Positions 42,401 through 50,044 of a stretch of DNA of 64,000 nucleotides are shown here, piece by piece. Each line of letters starts with the position of its first letter. The first letter of the stretch is position 1. Where the stretch lies: the NCBI RefSeq assembly GCF_900091595.1, contig NZ_FMCW01000002.1, forward strand, positions 261,337 through 325,336. Reading direction: 5' to 3'. Position numbers and translations under genes: made by a program. This DNA is from Micromonospora haikouensis (GTDB taxonomy: Bacteria > Actinomycetota > Actinomycetes > Mycobacteriales > Micromonosporaceae). Under the pieces are notes generated by a model. That model worked only from the letters and a program-made list of their open reading frames with translations, searched no databases and had not been told where the DNA came from.

Positions 42401-42766
42401 GACGCGATGGTGACCCGGTTCCAGTCCGACGCGGGACCGCCGCTGTTCGTGCTCTCCCTCAAGGCCGGCGGCACCGGGCTCACCCTCACCGCCGCCAACC
42501 ACGTCGTGCACGTCGACCGGTGGTGGAACCCGGCGGTGGAGGACCAGGCCACCGACCGGGCGTTCCGCATCGGCCAGCGGCGGCGGGTGCAGGTCCGCAA
42601 GTTCGTCTGCGCCGGCACGGTGGAGGAGAAGGTCGCCGCGATGATCGCGGAGAAGCGGAGCCTCGCCGCGTCCGTGGTGGGCACCGGCGAGCAGTGGGTC
42701 ACCGAGCTGTCCACCGAGCGGCTGCGCGAGCTGTTCGCCCTGGAGGCGGGGGCGGTGGTCGAGTGA
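39440..42766 (+). CDS. SNF2-family helicase/translocase
   Basis: DNA-dependent ATPase of 1108 residues. A variable N-terminal region (1-600), with an Ala/Thr/Asp low-complexity stretch near 350-385, precedes the SNF2 core: RPYQRRGLAWLAFLQSLGLGG, Walker A LADDMGLGKTVQ (about 660-671), DEAQ box (about 760), motif III TGTPVENRLADLWS, and the helicase C lobe (LHGGVGKADRDAMV; SLKAGGTGLTLTAANHV; QATDRAFRIGQRR). GTG 39440 follows GGGGGAG closely. Its stop overlaps the SWIM gene as GTGA, so the two form an operon and probably a complex. Confidence 0.93.
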   Translation: MLVVHGAWLPGAGLVIWAEDSALPPQAPRRPGRAPRERPHPFAADHAALAAALAGAVPQTVAPSARPASAGPQRSGSPSAPPQSTGPQAPTAAEPGSVLLRLPTRAGSPADSPELVRPAVTEPARGTVTLAGWRAPALRYAPADALALLRAAGDRAGVPGATLRHLAELAGFAVDLVRRGRVLPGVAGSSEPRPTAFRPLAGASAAPRAAGPGRAHEAGARAVWRPLLTGADAAWARSLALALPPAGRAAAADVPAGELVADALDALTDAAARAALTRTALTQGGRRSGAVPAWLAALTAPDGGFTAERVALDALAAELDDWQRDAAGGAVRASFRLVEPAVDPIADALAAALDPTAATDTDATAATATADATADSGGPGSGAETGSADAGRWRVEFGLQAADEPGLVVDAGHIWRSPHAPSGLAGRLDSPQETLLAELGRASRLWPELDTALRTATPEALELDVEGAHRFLREGAPVLHAAGFGVLLPGWWRRPSARLGARLQARSRTAPGTVAADGGFGLDALVDYRWEVSLGDEPISAEELAALAELKTPLVRLRGRWVELDPGRLAAGLRLLRSAGELTVADLLRLGLAEADSADALPVLEVVADGALGDLLAGQAERRLVPLDPPPAFAGTLRPYQRRGLAWLAFLQSLGLGGVLADDMGLGKTVQLLALFAGDPPDAGPTLLVCPMSLVGNWQREAARFAPKLRVHVHHGAERARGDDFVAAVHAADLVLTTYSVAARDAVDLAGIDWHRVVVDEAQAIKNASTRQAEAVRALPARHRIAVTGTPVENRLADLWSIMQFANPGLLGPAASFKKAYAEPIERHGDADAAERLRRMTGPFVLRRLKTDSSIISDLPEKLEMEVLCNLTAEQAALYRAVVDDMLARIESTDGIERHGLVLAAMTRLKQVCNHPAQLLHDGSALPNRSGKLARLEEILDEVLAAGEKALLFTQYAEFGGMLRGHLSARFGREVLFLHGGVGKADRDAMVTRFQSDAGPPLFVLSLKAGGTGLTLTAANHVVHVDRWWNPAVEDQATDRAFRIGQRRRVQVRKFVCAGTVEEKVAAMIAEKRSLAASVVGTGEQWVTELSTERLRELFALEAGAVVE

Positions 42767-43845
42767 CCGGCCCGTTCGCCGACTACGGCAGGCCCCGCCG
42801 GGTCGAGGGCGGGCTGCGCGCCCGCAGCACCCGGGGCGCGATCGGCCGGTCCTGGTGGTCCCGCCGCTTCCTGGAGGTGCTGGAGTCGTTCGCGCTGGGC
42901 ACCCGGCTCACCCGTGGCCGGTCGTACGCGCGGGCGGGGCAGGTGCTCGACCTCGACGTCGCCCCCGGCGTGGTGACCGCGCGCGTGCAGGGCTCCCGCC
43001 CCCGGCCCTACCAGGTGCGGATCGCGGTGGAGCCGTTCCCGGCGGCGCGGTGGGAACAGGTGGAGGCGGCGCTGGCGGCGCAGGCGTTCTTCAGCGCCCG
43101 GCTGCTCGCCGGCGACCTGCCGGCCGAGTTGGAGGAGCTGTTCGCGGCCACCGGCGTGCCGCTGTTCCCGGCCGGCGTCGGCGAGCTGGACCAGCACTGC
43201 TCCTGCCCCGACCACGCGGTGCCGTGCAAGCACCTGGCCGCGACGTTCTACCTGCTCGCGGAGGCGTTCGACGCGGACCCGTTCGAGCTGCTGCACTGGC
43301 GGGGCCGCCGCCGCGCCGACCTGCTGGACCGGCTGCGGGCCCTGCGCGCCGCGACCACCGACCGGGGAGGCGACGACGGCGGCACCGTCGCGCCGGGGTC
43401 CACCGGGGACGGCCGGGACGCGGCAGCCACGCCGGGCGACCCGGGCACACCGTCCACAGGCGACGGCCGGAAAGCGGTCGCCGCGGCGGACGACGACGGC
43501 CGGGCCGTGCCGGCCGTCGGTGCCGCGCGGGCGCTCGCCCCGCTGCCCGCCGCGCCGCTCGCCGACGCGCTGGACCGGTTCTGGGTCCCGCCGGTGCCGC
43601 TGCCGGACCGGCCGCCGAGCCTGGCGACCGGGCCGGACCTGCTGCTGCGGCAGCTCGGCGCCCCGGCGGCCGCGCTCGGCGGCCCCGGCCTGACGGAACG
43701 GCTGGGCCGGGCGTACCGGGAGTTCGGCCGGTTCCGCCCGGAGGCCGACCGCCCGGAGGCCGACCGCCCGGAGGCCGACGGCGACGGCGCGGAGGCCGAC
43801 GGCGACGGCGCGGCTACCACCAGCGGCGGCGGAACCGCCACATGA
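42763..43845 (+). CDS. SWIM zinc-finger protein, partner of the SNF2 helicase
   Basis: The 360 residues carry a SWIM-type zinc site at 146-157 (HCSCPDHAVPCKHLAA: Cys146, Cys148, Cys155, His157), a DNA- or protein-binding module often coded beside bacterial SNF2 enzymes. The N-terminal RSTRGAIGRSWWSRRFLEVLE is conserved in these partners. The C-terminal third is Ala/Asp/Pro-rich and ends in repeat-coded PEADR units. The GTG start is coupled to the helicase stop. Its last 32 bases overlap the convergent DUF3040 gene. Confidence 0.9.
   Translation: MTGPFADYGRPRRVEGGLRARSTRGAIGRSWWSRRFLEVLESFALGTRLTRGRSYARAGQVLDLDVAPGVVTARVQGSRPRPYQVRIAVEPFPAARWEQVEAALAAQAFFSARLLAGDLPAELEELFAATGVPLFPAGVGELDQHCSCPDHAVPCKHLAATFYLLAEAFDADPFELLHWRGRRRADLLDRLRALRAATTDRGGDDGGTVAPGSTGDGRDAAATPGDPGTPSTGDGRKAVAAADDDGRAVPAVGAARALAPLPAAPLADALDRFWVPPVPLPDRPPSLATGPDLLLRQLGAPAAALGGPGLTERLGRAYREFGRFRPEADRPEADRPEADGDGAEADGDGAATTSGGGTAT
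43734..43813. repeat. In-frame tandem repeats at the end of the SWIM gene
   Basis: CCGCCCGGAGGCCGA repeats three times (43734-43778), followed by one full and one partial copy of a 21-base unit (43779-43813). They encode RPEAD and DGDGAEA units in the tail of the SWIM protein and stop just where the opposing DUF3040 gene begins to overlap. Confidence 0.8.
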
Positions 43846-44071
43846 CGGCGGCGTTGGCCAGCAGCACCGCCGCGAAGATCGCCCCGGCCGGTCGGCCGGC
43901 CAGGACGGTCGCCGCCGGCAGCGAGGCCCACAGCACGACGGTCAACAGCATCAGGTACCGGCCGCGACGGGCCCGGGCCCGATGGTCCAGGCGGGCGAAG
44001 AACTCCGGGTCGCTCTCCCGGAGCTGACGGGTGATCTGTTCGAACCTGCGCTGATCCTCTTTGCTGAGCAT
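43814..44071 (-). CDS. DUF3040 small membrane protein
   Basis: An 85-residue protein with an amphipathic N-terminal half (LSKEDQRRFEQITRQLRESD, FFARLDH) and two hydrophobic helices (about 40-58 and 63-79), ending in RFRRRWW. This layout, starting with LSxxEQRxFExI, is the DUF3040 pattern of actinobacteria; function unknown. ATG 44071. The 3' end overlaps the SWIM gene by 32 bases on the opposite strand. Confidence 0.85.
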   Translation of the reverse strand: MLSKEDQRRFEQITRQLRESDPEFFARLDHRARARRGRYLMLLTVVLWASLPAATVLAGRPAGAIFAAVLLANAAVMWRFRRRWW

Positions 44072-44213
44072 GGCGGTGCCTTCCCCTCACGCGTTCAGCG
44101 GTTCGGCGGCATACCCGCTGCGGTGGCGGCTCACGCGCTCCTGCTGCTGCTACTTTCGATGGGCGGGTCCGCCGCCGGTCCGCGCGGCACCTGAGAGCCC
44201 GGTTATCCCCGCC

Positions 44214-44438
44214 TTAAGTTTCCCTGTGGCAAGCAACGGCGCGGCCGGTGGCCGGCCGGGGCGAAATGTCGCAGCCCGGGCCTGCGGGGTGCGCGTCCGC
44301 CCTGCTCGGGACACCGTCGCCGGCAGGGCCCGAACCGGATCATCCGGCATCGGCGTTGAGCGCCGTCTTAAGTGCCCTCCCCGGCCCGCCCGCAGCGCCT
44401 TGAAGCGGCCTCCACCCGTCGTTAACTTCCCTGGCAAC
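44214..44438 (+). promoter_or_regulatory. Reiterated TTAA-CCCT elements upstream of the DUF1800 gene
   Basis: Within the gene-free stretch 44072-44516, TTAAGTTTCCCTGTGGCAA (44214-44232) and TTAACTTCCCTGGCAAC (44422-44438) are near-copies, and TTAAGTGCCCT (44368-44378) shares their first half. All face the DUF1800 gene. They could be activator sites or promoter elements. Nothing else in this stretch is clear; no -35/-10 pair can be assigned with confidence. Confidence 0.45.
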
Positions 44439-44516
44439 TCCTCCAGGCAACAGTCGCCGCACCCGCCCCACCCCCGGGCTGGGCCCCGCCGGCGCCAGAC
44501 GAAAACGGATTGGTAC

Positions 44517-46631
44517 ATGGCCGACCAGAACGTGCCACCGCGCCGACCGCGGGACGACCGCGCCTGGGACGGGCGACAGGACCCCAGCCCGGACGCCTAC
44601 CGCGAGCACGGACCATCCACCGCCTACGGACCCACCGGCCACCAGCCGGGCCAACTCCCGTACCACCAGGCCCCGTACCCCGCCGGGCCGCAGCCGGGCC
44701 GCCCGCAGTCCGCGTACCCGACGGTCGTCGGCCCCGGCCACGACCCGGCCCGGCGCGGCCCGCGCTGGGTGGGCCCCGACGGCCTCGGCGGGCCCACCGG
44801 CCCCGGCGGGCCCGGACTGCCCAACCTGGACGACGACGGCGACCCCGGCCGCCGGGTGGGCCGCCGCCGCGCCCTCGCCGCGATCGGCGGCACCGCCGCC
44901 GTGGTGGCCGGCGGCGCGGCCCTGGCCATGACCCCGCAGGTACGCGGCCTGCTCGACCTCGGTGGCGACGCCCCGATCGGCGACGCCACCGGCACCACCG
45001 TCACCGACGGCAGCTCCGTGCGCCCCGGCGGCCAGCAGCCCAGCACCGTGCGCACCTACACGGAGCAGAACGAGAGCTACATGGGCTCCCGGGCCGGCGC
45101 GGCGCTGAAGCGGAACACGCCCACCGGTGGCCGCACCTTCTCCGGCCCGGCCGCCGCCGCCGAGGCGACCGAGGTGACGGTCAAGACGGTGCTCGCCAAG
45201 GACCCGGTGCGGCACCTGGCCAGCCGGGCCACCTTCGGCGCCACGCCGAAGCTGCTGGCCGACATCAAGCGGATGGGCATCGACGCGTGGGTCCGCCAGC
45301 AGCTCGAGCCCGAGAAGATCGCCCCCAGCGCGGCCGAGCTGAAGCTGTCCGAGCTGCCCACCCTCAAGCTCAGCCCGCAGCAGCTGCGCGACCAGCGCGA
45401 CGCGCTCAACGAGCGCGGCGCGCAGCCGGAACGGGAGCTGGTCGACGCCACCATCGCCCGGCAGATCTGGTCGGAGCGCCAGCTCTTCGAGGTGATGGTC
45501 GACTTCTGGAACGACTTCCTGCACGTCGCCGCCGACTTCGACGGCGGCGAGGTCTACCGGGCGTCCTTCGACACCGACGTGGTGCGCAAGCACGCGCTGA
45601 GCAGTTACCCGGAGATGCTGGTCGCCGCGAACAAGCACCCCGCGCTGCTGCTCTACCTCAACCAGAACGACTCCCGCGCCGACGCGGTCAACGAGAACCT
45701 GGCCCGGGAGAACCTGGAGCTGTACTCCGTCGGCGTCGACGGCGGCTACACCGAGAAGGACGTGCGGCAGGCCGCCCTGCTGCAGACCGGCCGGGGCGTC
45801 AACGACGGGCAGTACGTGTTCCGCCCCGAGCGGCACTACCTGGGCAAGGTGAAGATCCTCGGCTTCACCCACGCCAACAACTCCGACGACCCGAAGAAGG
45901 CCGACGCGGCCATCGACGCGTACATCGCGTACATCGCGCTGCACCCGTCGACCGCGAAGTACGTGGCACAGAGCCTCGCCACCCGGTTCGTCTCGGACAC
46001 CCCGCCGAAGTCCCTCGTGGACCGGCTCGCCAAGACGTACGCGGCGAACAAGGGCATGATCAAGCCGATGCTGATGACGTTGTTCAGCTCCTCGGAGTTC
46101 TGGGCGTCCGTCGGCCAGAAGGTGCGCCGCCCGATGGAGTACCTCGTCGCCACGTACCGCACCCTCGGCGTCTCCCCGCAGGCGTCGCCCGCGTTCGAGC
46201 AGCGCGACAGCCGGCGCACCGCGTTCGCCCAGGGGCTGCGGCAGGTCCAGGACAAGATGCGCGAGCTGGGCCAGTATCCGATGGGCCAGCCCACCCCGGA
46301 CGGCTACCCCGACGTCTACGTCGCCTGGACCTCCGCCGGCACGATGGTCAACGGCTGGAACGAGGCCGGCGAGCTGGTCGGCGGCCGGCGCACCCAGTTC
46401 ACCTACACCCCGCCGGAGAAGCTGGTCGCGAAGCCGCCCGCCACCGCCGGGGCGTACGTGGACGCGCTGGCCCAGCGCCTGGTGCACCAGAAGCTCAGCG
46501 CCCGCGAGCGGGAGCTGATCCTCGATGTCGCCGGCGTCCCGGCGGGCACCCGGGTCGACGCCACGTTCGACGGTGCCGTCGCCGCCGTCGCGCGGGCGAT
46601 CCTCGCGTCCCCCCAGCACCACCTGCGGTGA
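44517..46631 (+). CDS. DUF1800 protein with Tat-like signal after a long N-terminal extension
   Basis: The 704 residues start with about 110 Pro/Gly/Tyr-rich residues, then a twin-arginine type segment (GRRVGRRRALAAIGGTAAVV, 111-130), then the DUF1800 domain: DPVRHLASRATFGATPKLLADI, MVDFWNDFLHV, LARENLELYSVGVDGGYTEKDV and an FSSSEFW helix. DUF1800 proteins are exported or membrane-associated and of unknown activity, nearly always next to DUF1501. ATG 44517 lacks a strong ribosome site. The DUF1501 gene follows after eight bases; a ferric-reductase-like gene, FMN-binding protein and ApbE come next. Confidence 0.9.
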   Translation: MADQNVPPRRPRDDRAWDGRQDPSPDAYREHGPSTAYGPTGHQPGQLPYHQAPYPAGPQPGRPQSAYPTVVGPGHDPARRGPRWVGPDGLGGPTGPGGPGLPNLDDDGDPGRRVGRRRALAAIGGTAAVVAGGAALAMTPQVRGLLDLGGDAPIGDATGTTVTDGSSVRPGGQQPSTVRTYTEQNESYMGSRAGAALKRNTPTGGRTFSGPAAAAEATEVTVKTVLAKDPVRHLASRATFGATPKLLADIKRMGIDAWVRQQLEPEKIAPSAAELKLSELPTLKLSPQQLRDQRDALNERGAQPERELVDATIARQIWSERQLFEVMVDFWNDFLHVAADFDGGEVYRASFDTDVVRKHALSSYPEMLVAANKHPALLLYLNQNDSRADAVNENLARENLELYSVGVDGGYTEKDVRQAALLQTGRGVNDGQYVFRPERHYLGKVKILGFTHANNSDDPKKADAAIDAYIAYIALHPSTAKYVAQSLATRFVSDTPPKSLVDRLAKTYAANKGMIKPMLMTLFSSSEFWASVGQKVRRPMEYLVATYRTLGVSPQASPAFEQRDSRRTAFAQGLRQVQDKMRELGQYPMGQPTPDGYPDVYVAWTSAGTMVNGWNEAGELVGGRRTQFTYTPPEKLVAKPPATAGAYVDALAQRLVHQKLSARERELILDVAGVPAGTRVDATFDGAVAAVARAILASPQHHLR

Positions 46632-46672
46632 GGCACCCGATGGAGAAGCCGACGAGGCACCCGATGGAGAAG
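46630..46672 (+). repeat. 24-bp duplication carrying ribosome site and start codon
   Basis: The 19 bases GAGGCACCCGATGGAGAAG occur at 46630-46648 and 46654-46672, a 24-base period. Each holds GAGG and an in-frame ATG (46640 and 46664) for the DUF1501 gene, so the protein can begin as MEKPTRHP or eight residues later. Confidence 0.88.
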
Positions 46673-48043
46673 ACCGTGCACCCGTTCCCCCTGCACCCCG
46701 AATGCCCCGACCTGCGCCGCCTGGCCGACGACCCGGCCGAGGCGCTGCTGCGGGCCGAGGCCGACATCGTCGCCGCCGAGAACGCCGCCGAGGCCGACCG
46801 CTACCGCCGGCTGGAGGCGCTGGAGGAGGCCCAGCAGGACGGCCGGGGCGTCACCCGGCGCACCTTCGTCGCCGGGGCCGCCGCCACCGCGACCGCCCTG
46901 GCCACCGCCCAGTTCGTCACCACCTCCGCCTCGTTCGCGGCGACGAAGACCGGCACCCTGATCCACGTCTTCCTCTATGGCGGGCTGGACGGGCTGAGCC
47001 TGGTCGCCCCGGCCGACGACCCGGTGCTCGCCAAGGCCCGCCCCGACCTGCTGCTCGGCGACGACTCCCTGGCCCTGGGCCGCGGCTTCAAGCTGACCAG
47101 CGCGTTCGCCCCGCTGGAGAAGTGGCTCAAGGCCGGGCAGCTCGGCTTCGTCCCGGCGGTCTCCGACGAGCGGCTGTCCCGCAGCCACTTCCAGGCCGCC
47201 GACGCCTGCAACCTCGGCGGGCTGCCCAGCGAGACGGGCGGCCGGGGCTGGCTGGACAGCCTCGTCGACAACCTCGGCAAGGGCACGGCGTTCCGCAGCG
47301 TCGGCATCGGCAGCACCCTGCCCCGGTCGCTGGTCGGCACCAACGGCGCGCTGGCCATCAACAGCGTCGGCTCGCTGCGGCTCAATGGCGACGAGAAATA
47401 CCGGGCGGCCACCGAGAAGGCGATTCGGGGCCTGTTCACCGGGATCAACCACCCCGTCCAGGAGGCGGTGCAGGACGGCCTCGGCGCGCTGGCCACCGCC
47501 CAGAAGCTCGCGGCGAAGCCGTACCAGCCGGCCGAGGGCGTCAAGTACGAGGGCGTCGGCTACGCGTTCGGGCAGCTCGCCCAGCTCATCAAGGGCGGGG
47601 CGAACGTCCGCGTCGCCACCGTCGGGATGGGCGGCTACGACACCCACGAGAACCAGGGCACCCGCCCCGGCGGGCAGCTGCACCGCCGCCTCGGCGAGCT
47701 GGCCGCCGCGCTGGCCGCGTTCTTCACCGACCTGGGCGACGCCGCCGCCGACGTCACCGTCATGGTGTCCAGCGAGTTCGGCCGCCGGGTCGCCTCCAAC
47801 GGCGGCGGCACCGACCACGGCCACGGCGGGGTGGTCACCGTCCTGTCCGGCCGTAAGCTCGCCGGCTCGCTGCTGGGCGCGTGGAACGGCCTGAGCGACC
47901 TCGACTCCGGCGACGTGCCCGAGTACAACAACATGTTCGACGTGTACGGCTCCGTGGCGCAGGGCCGGTTCGGGCTCACCACCGCCGAGGTCGACAAGAT
48001 CTTCCCCCGGCAGAAGTTCACCCCCATGAAGCTGTACGCGTGA
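46640..48043 (+). CDS. DUF1501 protein, Tat-exported
   Basis: Member of the DUF1501/sulfatase-like alkaline phosphatase-fold group, 467 residues from ATG 46640 or 459 from 46664. About 70 mostly helical, charged residues precede the Tat signal GVTRRTFVAGAAATATALATA (RR at 73-74, read in parts). The mature part has HVFLYGGLDGLSLVAP, DERLSRSHFQAADACN, GMGGYDTHENQG, VMVSSEFGRRVASNGGGTDHGHG and a C-terminal helical region. The function is unknown; gene order ties it to the DUF1800 protein and to the redox genes that follow. Stop overlaps the next start as GTGA. Confidence 0.9.
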   Translation: MEKPTRHPMEKTVHPFPLHPECPDLRRLADDPAEALLRAEADIVAAENAAEADRYRRLEALEEAQQDGRGVTRRTFVAGAAATATALATAQFVTTSASFAATKTGTLIHVFLYGGLDGLSLVAPADDPVLAKARPDLLLGDDSLALGRGFKLTSAFAPLEKWLKAGQLGFVPAVSDERLSRSHFQAADACNLGGLPSETGGRGWLDSLVDNLGKGTAFRSVGIGSTLPRSLVGTNGALAINSVGSLRLNGDEKYRAATEKAIRGLFTGINHPVQEAVQDGLGALATAQKLAAKPYQPAEGVKYEGVGYAFGQLAQLIKGGANVRVATVGMGGYDTHENQGTRPGGQLHRRLGELAAALAAFFTDLGDAAADVTVMVSSEFGRRVASNGGGTDHGHGGVVTVLSGRKLAGSLLGAWNGLSDLDSGDVPEYNNMFDVYGSVAQGRFGLTTAEVDKIFPRQKFTPMKLYA

Positions 48044-49458
48044 CCCACCCGCACACCCACACCGCCGGCCGCCGTACGGGCAACCCCGCCCCGCACGGCG
48101 GCCGGTCGGCTGCGCCCGTACCCCCAGCGGCGGTGCCCCGGCGCGGGCCCGGCGGCCGGCGGGCGCTGGTGGGCCTGTTCTGGGCGGGCCTGGTCGCCGC
48201 CGTGCTGCCGTGGTGGCTGGACACCCCCGCCGGTTCCCTGGACGGCAGCGCCGCCGCGCTGACCGCCGCCGGCCGCATCACCGGCCTCGTCGCCGGCTAC
48301 CTGCTGCTGGTGCAGGTGCTGATGATGAGCCGCCTCGGCGCGTTCGAGCGGTCGGCCGGCGCGGAACGGGTCTCCCGCTGGCACCGGGACGTCGGCGCGA
48401 CCCTGCTGGTCGCGGTGCTGGCCCACCTGTCGCTGATCGTGGTCGGCTACGCCGCCGAGGGCGGCCGGTCGGTGCTCGGCCAGGCCGGCGAGCTGCTGGC
48501 CGACTACGAGGACATGGTGGGCGCGTTCGCCGCGGCCGGCATCCTGGTGCTGCTCGGCCTCACCGGGGTCCGCGCGCTGCGCCGGGCGCTGCCCTACGAG
48601 CTGTGGTATCACCTGCACCTGGCCAGCTACCTCGCCGTCGCGCTCGGGTTCGGCCACCAGTTCAGCAACGGCGCGCAGCTCTTTCCGCCGGGGCCGGTGC
48701 GCACCGGCTGGATCGCCGCGTACGCGCTGGTGGTCGCCGCCCTGCTCTGGGGGCGGGTGGTCGCCCCGCTGCGGTTCAACCTGCGCCACCGGCTGCGGGT
48801 GGCCGACGTCGTGGCGGAGAGCCGCGACACCGTGTCGATCTACCTGACGGGCCGGCGGCTGCACCGGCTCGACCTGCTCGGCGGGCAGTTCCTGCGCTGG
48901 CGGTTCCTCGCCCCGGGCTGCTGGTGGCAGTCGCACCCGTTCTCCGTCTCCGCCGCCGCGAACGGCCGCTGGCTGCGGCTGACCGTCAAGGTGGTCGGCG
49001 GGCACACCGCCGACCTGCGCGAGGTCGAGCAGGGCACCCGGGTCTGGGCGCAGGGCCCGGCGGGCACGTTCACCGCCGCCCACCGTCGCCGGGAGCGGGC
49101 CCTGCTGATCGCCGGTGGCAGCGGCATCGCCCCGCTGCGGGCGATGCTGGAGGAGCTGCCGCCGGGCGCGGCGCTGATCTACCGGGCCCGCACCCCCGAC
49201 GACGTGCTGCTGCACCGGGAGCTGGACTGGCTCGCCCAGGAACGCGGCACCGACGTCTGGTACGTCGTCGGCTCCCGCGACGACCCCGGCCCCCGGCAGG
49301 TGCTCAGCGCGCCGGGGCTGCGCAAGCTGGTGCCCGACGTGGCCCGCCGCGACGTCTACCTGTGCGGGCCGCCCGGCCTGGTCGAGCAGTCGGTCCGCGC
49401 GCTGCGGGCGGCCGGCGTGCCCCGCCGCCAGATCCGCCTCGCCACCTTCGAGCTGTAG
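48040..49458 (+). CDS. Ferric-reductase-like transmembrane flavocytochrome
   Basis: The 472 residues have a His-rich N-terminal tail, six membrane helices with paired heme histidines (WHRDVGATLLVAVLAHLSL; YHLHLASYLAVALGFGHQ), then a ferredoxin-NADP reductase module: FAD site WQSHPFSVSAAANG, NAD(P) site LLIAGGSGIAPLRAMLEE and CGPPGLVEQSVRAL. Expected role: take electrons from cytoplasmic NAD(P)H through flavin and heme across the membrane. GTG 48040 is coupled to the DUF1501 stop. The next genes encode a flavinylated acceptor candidate and its flavin transferase. Confidence 0.92.
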   Translation: MTHPHTHTAGRRTGNPAPHGGRSAAPVPPAAVPRRGPGGRRALVGLFWAGLVAAVLPWWLDTPAGSLDGSAAALTAAGRITGLVAGYLLLVQVLMMSRLGAFERSAGAERVSRWHRDVGATLLVAVLAHLSLIVVGYAAEGGRSVLGQAGELLADYEDMVGAFAAAGILVLLGLTGVRALRRALPYELWYHLHLASYLAVALGFGHQFSNGAQLFPPGPVRTGWIAAYALVVAALLWGRVVAPLRFNLRHRLRVADVVAESRDTVSIYLTGRRLHRLDLLGGQFLRWRFLAPGCWWQSHPFSVSAAANGRWLRLTVKVVGGHTADLREVEQGTRVWAQGPAGTFTAAHRRRERALLIAGGSGIAPLRAMLEELPPGAALIYRARTPDDVLLHRELDWLAQERGTDVWYVVGSRDDPGPRQVLSAPGLRKLVPDVARRDVYLCGPPGLVEQSVRALRAAGVPRRQIRLATFEL

Positions 49459-49482
49459 TCCTTCGCCGAGAGGTCCCTGCCC

Positions 49483-50043
49483 ATGCGTCGTGCGCTCCTC
49501 GCGATCACCGGCCTCGCCGCCGGCACCACCGCCCTGGTGGTGCTCAAGGGCTCCCCGGGGGCCGTCCAGGCCGCCCAGGGCCCGCCGGCCGCCGCCTCCC
49601 CGTCGGGCGGGGCCACCCCGTCGGCCGACCGCGCCACCCTCGGCGCGAAGCCCCGCGCCAGCGCCACCACCCCGGCCGCCACCCGCACCCCGACGGCCCG
49701 CGCCACCACGGCCCGGCCCACCTCGGCCCCGCGTGCCACCACCGCCGCGCCGCGCGCGACGACCCGCCGGGTCACCGGGCCGGTCGTCGAGAACGAGTAC
49801 GGCAACGTGCAGGTGCAGATCGTCCTCTCGGGCACCCGGATCGTCGACGCCGTGGCCCTGGAGCTGCCGCAGGAGACGGCGCAGTCCGACCGGCGCAGCG
49901 ACCAGGTCGACGGCCGCTACAGCGGCACCTCGGGGCAGGTCGTGCAGCGGCAGAGCGCCGACCTGGACACCGTCTCCGGGGCGACCGCCACCAGCGAGTC
50001 CTACCGGCGGTCGCTCCAGGCCGCCATCGACCGGGCCCGCTGA
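49483..50043 (+). CDS. Exported FMN-binding domain protein
   Basis: The 186 residues start with a signal or anchor segment (MRRALLAITGLAAGTTALVVL) and an Ala/Thr/Pro-rich linker of about 70 residues. The FMN-binding domain follows (YGNVQVQIVLSGTRIVDAVALELP) and holds SGATATS, the motif whose Thr is covalently flavinylated by ApbE in RnfG/NqrC-type domains. It probably receives electrons from the upstream flavocytochrome outside the membrane. ApbE is encoded one base after its stop. Confidence 0.92.
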   Translation: MRRALLAITGLAAGTTALVVLKGSPGAVQAAQGPPAAASPSGGATPSADRATLGAKPRASATTPAATRTPTARATTARPTSAPRATTAAPRATTRRVTGPVVENEYGNVQVQIVLSGTRIVDAVALELPQETAQSDRRSDQVDGRYSGTSGQVVQRQSADLDTVSGATATSESYRRSLQAAIDRAR

Positions 50044-50044
50044 G

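Noticed and set aside
48040..49458. NADPH oxidase of host-defence type
   Set aside because: The helix/heme and FAD/NAD modules are shared with ferric reductases; the adjacent FMN-binding and ApbE genes favour flavin electron transfer over superoxide production.
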